DNA from: Ignavibacteria bacterium UBA7675
GTDB lineage: Bacteria; Bacteroidota; Ignavibacteria; Kapaibacteriales; UB7675
Assembly: GCA_002483085.1 (NCBI GenBank)
Contig: DLHF01000013.1
Coordinates: 173,275 to 237,274, forward strand
DNA: 64,000 bases
Direction of reading: 5' to 3'
Shown here: one piece after another, positions 61,038 through 64,000 of the stretch
Numbering within the stretch: the stretch's first letter is position 1
Layout: every line of letters starts with the position of its first letter
The notes under the pieces: generated by a model
Seen by the model: only the letters and a program-made list of their open reading frames with translations
Databases searched by the model: none
Told to the model about the DNA's origin: nothing
Position numbers and translations under genes: made by a program

Positions 61038-62144
61038 ATGGCAATGAAAGATGCTATTGGCAAGAAATTAGGTCGTAACGAGCCTTGTTGGTGTAATTCT
61101 GGTGAAAAATACAAACGCTGCCACCTTTCACGTGAGCAAGGCAGGATCGTTTCCCATGGAGAAGTCGCCCATAACTTTGAAATAGCTATGAAGCATGAAA
61201 TATGTCTCCATCCTGACGCACCTCAAGATTGTACTAATATCTCGAAAGCTCATTCTCTCCAAAAGGCTCGTGTCCTCAATGCCATTCAAGCTTTCAATCA
61301 TGTTTATACATTTCTTCTACCTATAAAAGGTAGAAGAACTCCAGATAAAATAAGTATAGACAAAGCATCAACATTTACTGGTTTTTGTAATCACCACGAC
61401 AATAGGACCTTTGAGCCTCTTGAAAAAACAAGATTTTTCGAGGGGACAAAAGAGCAAATGTTTTTACTGGGTTACAAAGCGATATGCTGGGAATACTTCG
61501 GTCGAATTGCTTTAATAAAAGGATTGCCAACCATACTCAACTCGGACCAAGGTAGACCAAGAGATCAACAGGTAAACATTCAAAGGACAACACAACTTCA
61601 ACAAGTAGGTGCTGAGCTGGCAGAATTGAACATCAGGTGGTTGAAGTTATTAATGGATGACGCCCTTAAGGCAAAGAACTATTTATCTTTCGAAGCTTAT
61701 GAAGTTGTAGTATCAATATTACCAGGGTGTTCATTAGTTGCAGCTACTGGTACGATATTTCCTGTGCAGTCCTTGAATGGCAAAAAAATACAGACATTTG
61801 ATAGGACTAATCCTGTGAGATTGGAAGGGCTTACTTTCGGAATAGATGTAAGAGGTAATGGCACTGCAAGTATTGTATTTCTATGGCCCAAAGCTGATAC
61901 AGCGCCCAGGAGCTATATAAAATCAGTTGATGCTCTTGACGACAGACAACTTGCTGAATATCTTGTTCAATTCTTTTTCTCATATCTAGAGAATTTACAT
62001 TTTGCAAAAACTTGGTGGGATAGCTTAAGTACCAGCGATCAATATCTATTGATTGAACTCATGGAAAGTGATATCACCGAGCCCCATTATGATCTACAAC
62101 GTTCAATAGCGCCTTGGCGGGTTATGAGTAGGAATTGGTTGTGA
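61038..62144 (+). CDS. SEC-C zinc-motif protein, function unknown
   Basis: 368 residues. The N terminus has GRNEPCWCNSGEKYKRCH, the SEC-C zinc-binding motif (CxCx8CH) known from SecA and many defence- or protein-binding proteins. The rest is alpha/beta with no catalytic motif; LVQFFFSYLENLHFAKTWWD lies near the end. A GAAGGAGGAAACAC ribosome site gives the start. AT-rich like the Gabija genes. Possibly acquired by transfer. Confidence 0.75.
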   Translation: MAMKDAIGKKLGRNEPCWCNSGEKYKRCHLSREQGRIVSHGEVAHNFEIAMKHEICLHPDAPQDCTNISKAHSLQKARVLNAIQAFNHVYTFLLPIKGRRTPDKISIDKASTFTGFCNHHDNRTFEPLEKTRFFEGTKEQMFLLGYKAICWEYFGRIALIKGLPTILNSDQGRPRDQQVNIQRTTQLQQVGAELAELNIRWLKLLMDDALKAKNYLSFEAYEVVVSILPGCSLVAATGTIFPVQSLNGKKIQTFDRTNPVRLEGLTFGIDVRGNGTASIVFLWPKADTAPRSYIKSVDALDDRQLAEYLVQFFFSYLENLHFAKTWWDSLSTSDQYLLIELMESDITEPHYDLQRSIAPWRVMSRNWL

Positions 62145-62162
62145 ATAGTTTTAAGAGCCTAA

Positions 62163-62203
62163 AATAAAGCCCCAGAATCCACTAAAGGATCTGGGGGCTC
62201 TTT
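62163..62203 (+). terminator. Terminator after the SEC-C gene
   Basis: AGCCCCAG (from 62168) and CTGGGGGCT (to 62199), with inner ATCC/GGAT pairing, followed by CTTTC. Confidence 0.75.
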
Positions 62204-62409
62204 CAACAGTGGTTGGCATTCACGCCACCAGCACATCCACGCTCCAGCACAGCTTGCCATCCAAAGCCATCCTGTACAATTGCACTCTTGTAGAATCACT
62301 GGAATTTATCCAAGTCATTCCAGCAGGGAAGAACTCTTATTCCTTTTACTTTACATAATGTATATTATAAAGCATTAGCGAAAAACAAAAACCGAGAGCG
62401 TTCTGGCTG

Positions 62410-63579
62410 CTAATATGCAAACCAGTCTATCAGTTCCAATGTCTGGGAATCTACTGTAAGAACAACGTATTCAGGGTAAGAACTGCTTATACCTGTGCCG
62501 GGAAACTCGACAAAAATACCTGTGATAGGTTTACTGTGTTGCTGAATAAATCTGTATTCTTCGATGTTGGTAATTTGCCATTCTCGGCCCGCGTGGATAT
62601 GCTCCCAGATATGCTTCTTTTGGTTGCCTATCTCAAATCGGCTTTCTTGTAGGATACGGCTCTCTGGCTTGCTTGCAATCCGGTGAAAAGCTTTTACGAC
62701 AGCATTCCGCACTATGGAGCTTCTTAAGGGATTGAGTAACCGAGCGCTTTGGTGGTCGATTCTCTGGTAGTCGCTTCTTAAACCGCTCATTTTATATACT
62801 TGCCATACTGTATGCGAATACAGCAGCCGATACGATATCATGCCAGTGACTCCAAGGCTGAAACTTATGCACGCTGCTGCAAATATCCTATACATTGCCG
62901 AGCGGTTTATCCCTGTAAGAACAGGTAGCAACAGCGGTGTTATCTGTTGTGTTGCTATGGTAGATCGACGGTATATGCGCGCGAGTAGCACTGTAAGAGA
63001 CAATTGCCACATCAGTATAGTAGGCGCAATCAGGACACGCTGCTGCTCGTCGATGCGGCTGTAGGTTGCCTTTGGCGCATATGATAGCAATAGGCTCCAT
63101 AGCTCGCTGGAAACGTCGGCAATAACGATGGCTGTGATACTAAAGACAAGAGTGACTGCTACCTGAAAAAGAAGCCCCGATAGGACGATGTATCGCCAAG
63201 GACGCTGAAATCCACAGTATATATGGCACAGACAGAGAAAGCATAAAAGTCCAATATCGGTGATGGCAAACTTCAGGAGGTCTTCAAAAGGAACTGACTC
63301 GATAGGAGAATAAAATAACTTCATCACTACAAAGCTACCGTACTCCATAGAAAACATCAGCCCAAGCCAGATAACTTGCGCTAATACAACGAATTCCACC
63401 GCTGGCTGTATGGATATTCGGATGCCGGACGCACCGAGTGCATACAGCAATACCGCAGCAAACATCCCTCCTTCCGCCAAGAAAAAAAGCGTGCCGGGCA
63501 ATGTAGAGAGCAGCACAGCATTGGCAGCGCAACACAGAAGCGTCCCGAGCAGGCCGTATAAAAGGATGTGTTTGCTCAT
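62410..63579 (-). CDS. Polytopic membrane protein, function unknown
   Basis: 389 residues from the ATG at 63579 (MSKHILLYGLLG); a further ATG gives no extra features. About seven membrane helices between 5 and 270 (for example YIVLSGLLFQVAVTLVFSIT and LLPVLTG), then a soluble C-terminal part of about 120 residues with mixed strands (FVEFPGTGISSSYPEYVVL). No family recognised. It converges with the SEC-C gene; 62204-62409 shows nothing. Confidence 0.65.
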   Translation of the reverse strand: MSKHILLYGLLGTLLCCAANAVLLSTLPGTLFFLAEGGMFAAVLLYALGASGIRISIQPAVEFVVLAQVIWLGLMFSMEYGSFVVMKLFYSPIESVPFEDLLKFAITDIGLLCFLCLCHIYCGFQRPWRYIVLSGLLFQVAVTLVFSITAIVIADVSSELWSLLLSYAPKATYSRIDEQQRVLIAPTILMWQLSLTVLLARIYRRSTIATQQITPLLLPVLTGINRSAMYRIFAAACISFSLGVTGMISYRLLYSHTVWQVYKMSGLRSDYQRIDHQSARLLNPLRSSIVRNAVVKAFHRIASKPESRILQESRFEIGNQKKHIWEHIHAGREWQITNIEEYRFIQQHSKPITGIFVEFPGTGISSSYPEYVVLTVDSQTLELIDWFAY

Positions 63580-63774
63580 AGTACTGGATCTGAATATGGG
63601 ATAAGTGTGTAGCCGGTGACTGATATTCAAACAAAAATAAAGAACCATCCATCAGGCTCGCGTCACGCCTCTTCCCTGTCTCTTGACAATTTCCTTTGTC
63701 CAAAAAACACCACAGGCTGTATATTTACATGCCCTTGTTTCGCATCTGTTCTTGTGATACCCTAAATCAGCGAT

Positions 63775-63895
63775 GGAGGCTCTGACGTCTTCGCATTTGT
63801 TACTGTAGGAACGGTGCGAGGACTAGCTTACGATAACTTCCAACCACGCGGCGGATGTGCAGCGCGGTGCAACGACCAAACACGAGGTCAACGAC
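63775..63895 (+). repeat. Interspersed repeat, both sub-blocks in one piece
   Basis: GACGTCTTCGCATTTGTTAC, TGTAGGAACGGTGCGAGGAC and GATAACTTCCAACCACGCGG are followed by GGATGTGCAGCGCGGTGCAA and CGACCAAAC, twice. It shows that the two sub-blocks found apart elsewhere belong to one element of about 100-110 bases. Confidence 0.7.
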
Positions 63896-63948
63896 CAAAC
63901 TTTAAACAACTCCAATGTGCTAACTGTGGTTCTCCTGACAAAGCCCTC

Positions 63949-64000
63949 ATGAAAAACTACCTTTATTCCTCTTTCGATTTTTCCAGCCCCGAGCTTGCCA
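63949..64000 (+). CDS. Possible gene start cut by the window end
   Basis: ATG at 63949 opens MKNYLYSSFDFSSPELA, still open at the edge. The composition is protein-like, but 17 codons are not enough to name it. Confidence 0.4.
   Translation, partial: MKNYLYSSFDFSSPELA

Noticed and set aside
1..64000. CRISPR arrays, rRNA, complete insertion sequences
   Set aside because: No regularly spaced repeats, no rRNA-like stretches and no transposase frames were seen.

Overview
The window looks like the chromosome of a Gram-negative bacterium from the Bacteroidota/Chlorobiota (FCB) side of the tree. Seen directly: promoters of the TTTG...TAnnTTTG type (best before the metal ABC operon at 29760-29789 and before 13667), a secreted protein with a type IX secretion-like C-terminal domain, lipoproteins with loose Bacteroidota-like lipoboxes, a TonB receptor with a carboxypeptidase-like N-terminal domain, and small CNGKC / CDVCGCG envelope proteins typical of that group. 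A fused mycobacterial-type 2-oxoglutarate enzyme and paaABCD suggest an aerobic heterotroph. An exact lineage (for example Ignavibacteria or Kapabacteria-like) is my guess and cannot be fixed from the sequence alone.

Layout. 1-4.4 kb: end of a FAD-linked oxidase gene and the kgd-type fusion. 4.4-8.4 kb: an AT-rich two-gene Gabija-like defence locus (UvrD-like helicase plus OLD/TOPRIM ATPase). 8.6-13.5 kb: ppx/gppA, prmA, a KdsC-type phosphatase, three YtxH/DUF948-type envelope stress-like genes, DUF6580. 13.6-15.9 kb: DUF5522, a T9SS-CTD protein and a beta-propeller lipoprotein. 16-21.2 kb: two tandem UmuD homologues, a PAS histidine kinase and a membrane SpoIIE-type phosphatase. 21.2-23.9 kb: glycosyltransferase and mpl. 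24-29.8 kb: a Mn/Zn/Fe-type ABC importer whose first permease carries its own DtxR-like domain, preceded by a promoter and a palindromic operator. 30-33.4 kb: DinG-type exonuclease-helicase and a VOC protein. 33.8-38.2 kb: a five-gene minus-strand locus of unknown function that includes a peptidylarginine-deiminase-like protein with an altered active site and a secreted triple-repeat (beta-trefoil-like) protein. 40.5-44.1 kb: paaABCD, a membrane protein and a NUDIX hydrolase. 44.7 kb: an MVL-type oligomannose lectin. 45-48.5 kb: MbnP/MbnH-type copper locus. 48.7-53.3 kb: YjbQ, a CPA2 antiporter and two TerC proteins. 53.7-56.6 kb: Cys-rich secreted protein and TonB receptor. 56.8-63.6 kb: flavin-type stress protein, a secreted HExxH protein, DUF1842 protein and a run of poorly known accessory genes (membrane proteins, LRAT-fold protein, SEC-C protein).

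Two signals cut across genes. First, a family of GC-rich interspersed repeats sits between genes at about ten places, in both orientations. Second, three small genes far apart (MVL lectin, HExxH protein, DUF1842 protein) are preceded by the same upstream block, which ends in a TTG that lies 20-21 bases before a TAnnTTT(G/C) hexamer-like element, so the block looks like a shared promoter that defines a small regulon. I regard that regulon, the PAD-like locus and the divergent Gabija locus as the best leads. No rRNA, tRNA, CRISPR array or complete insertion sequence was recognised.
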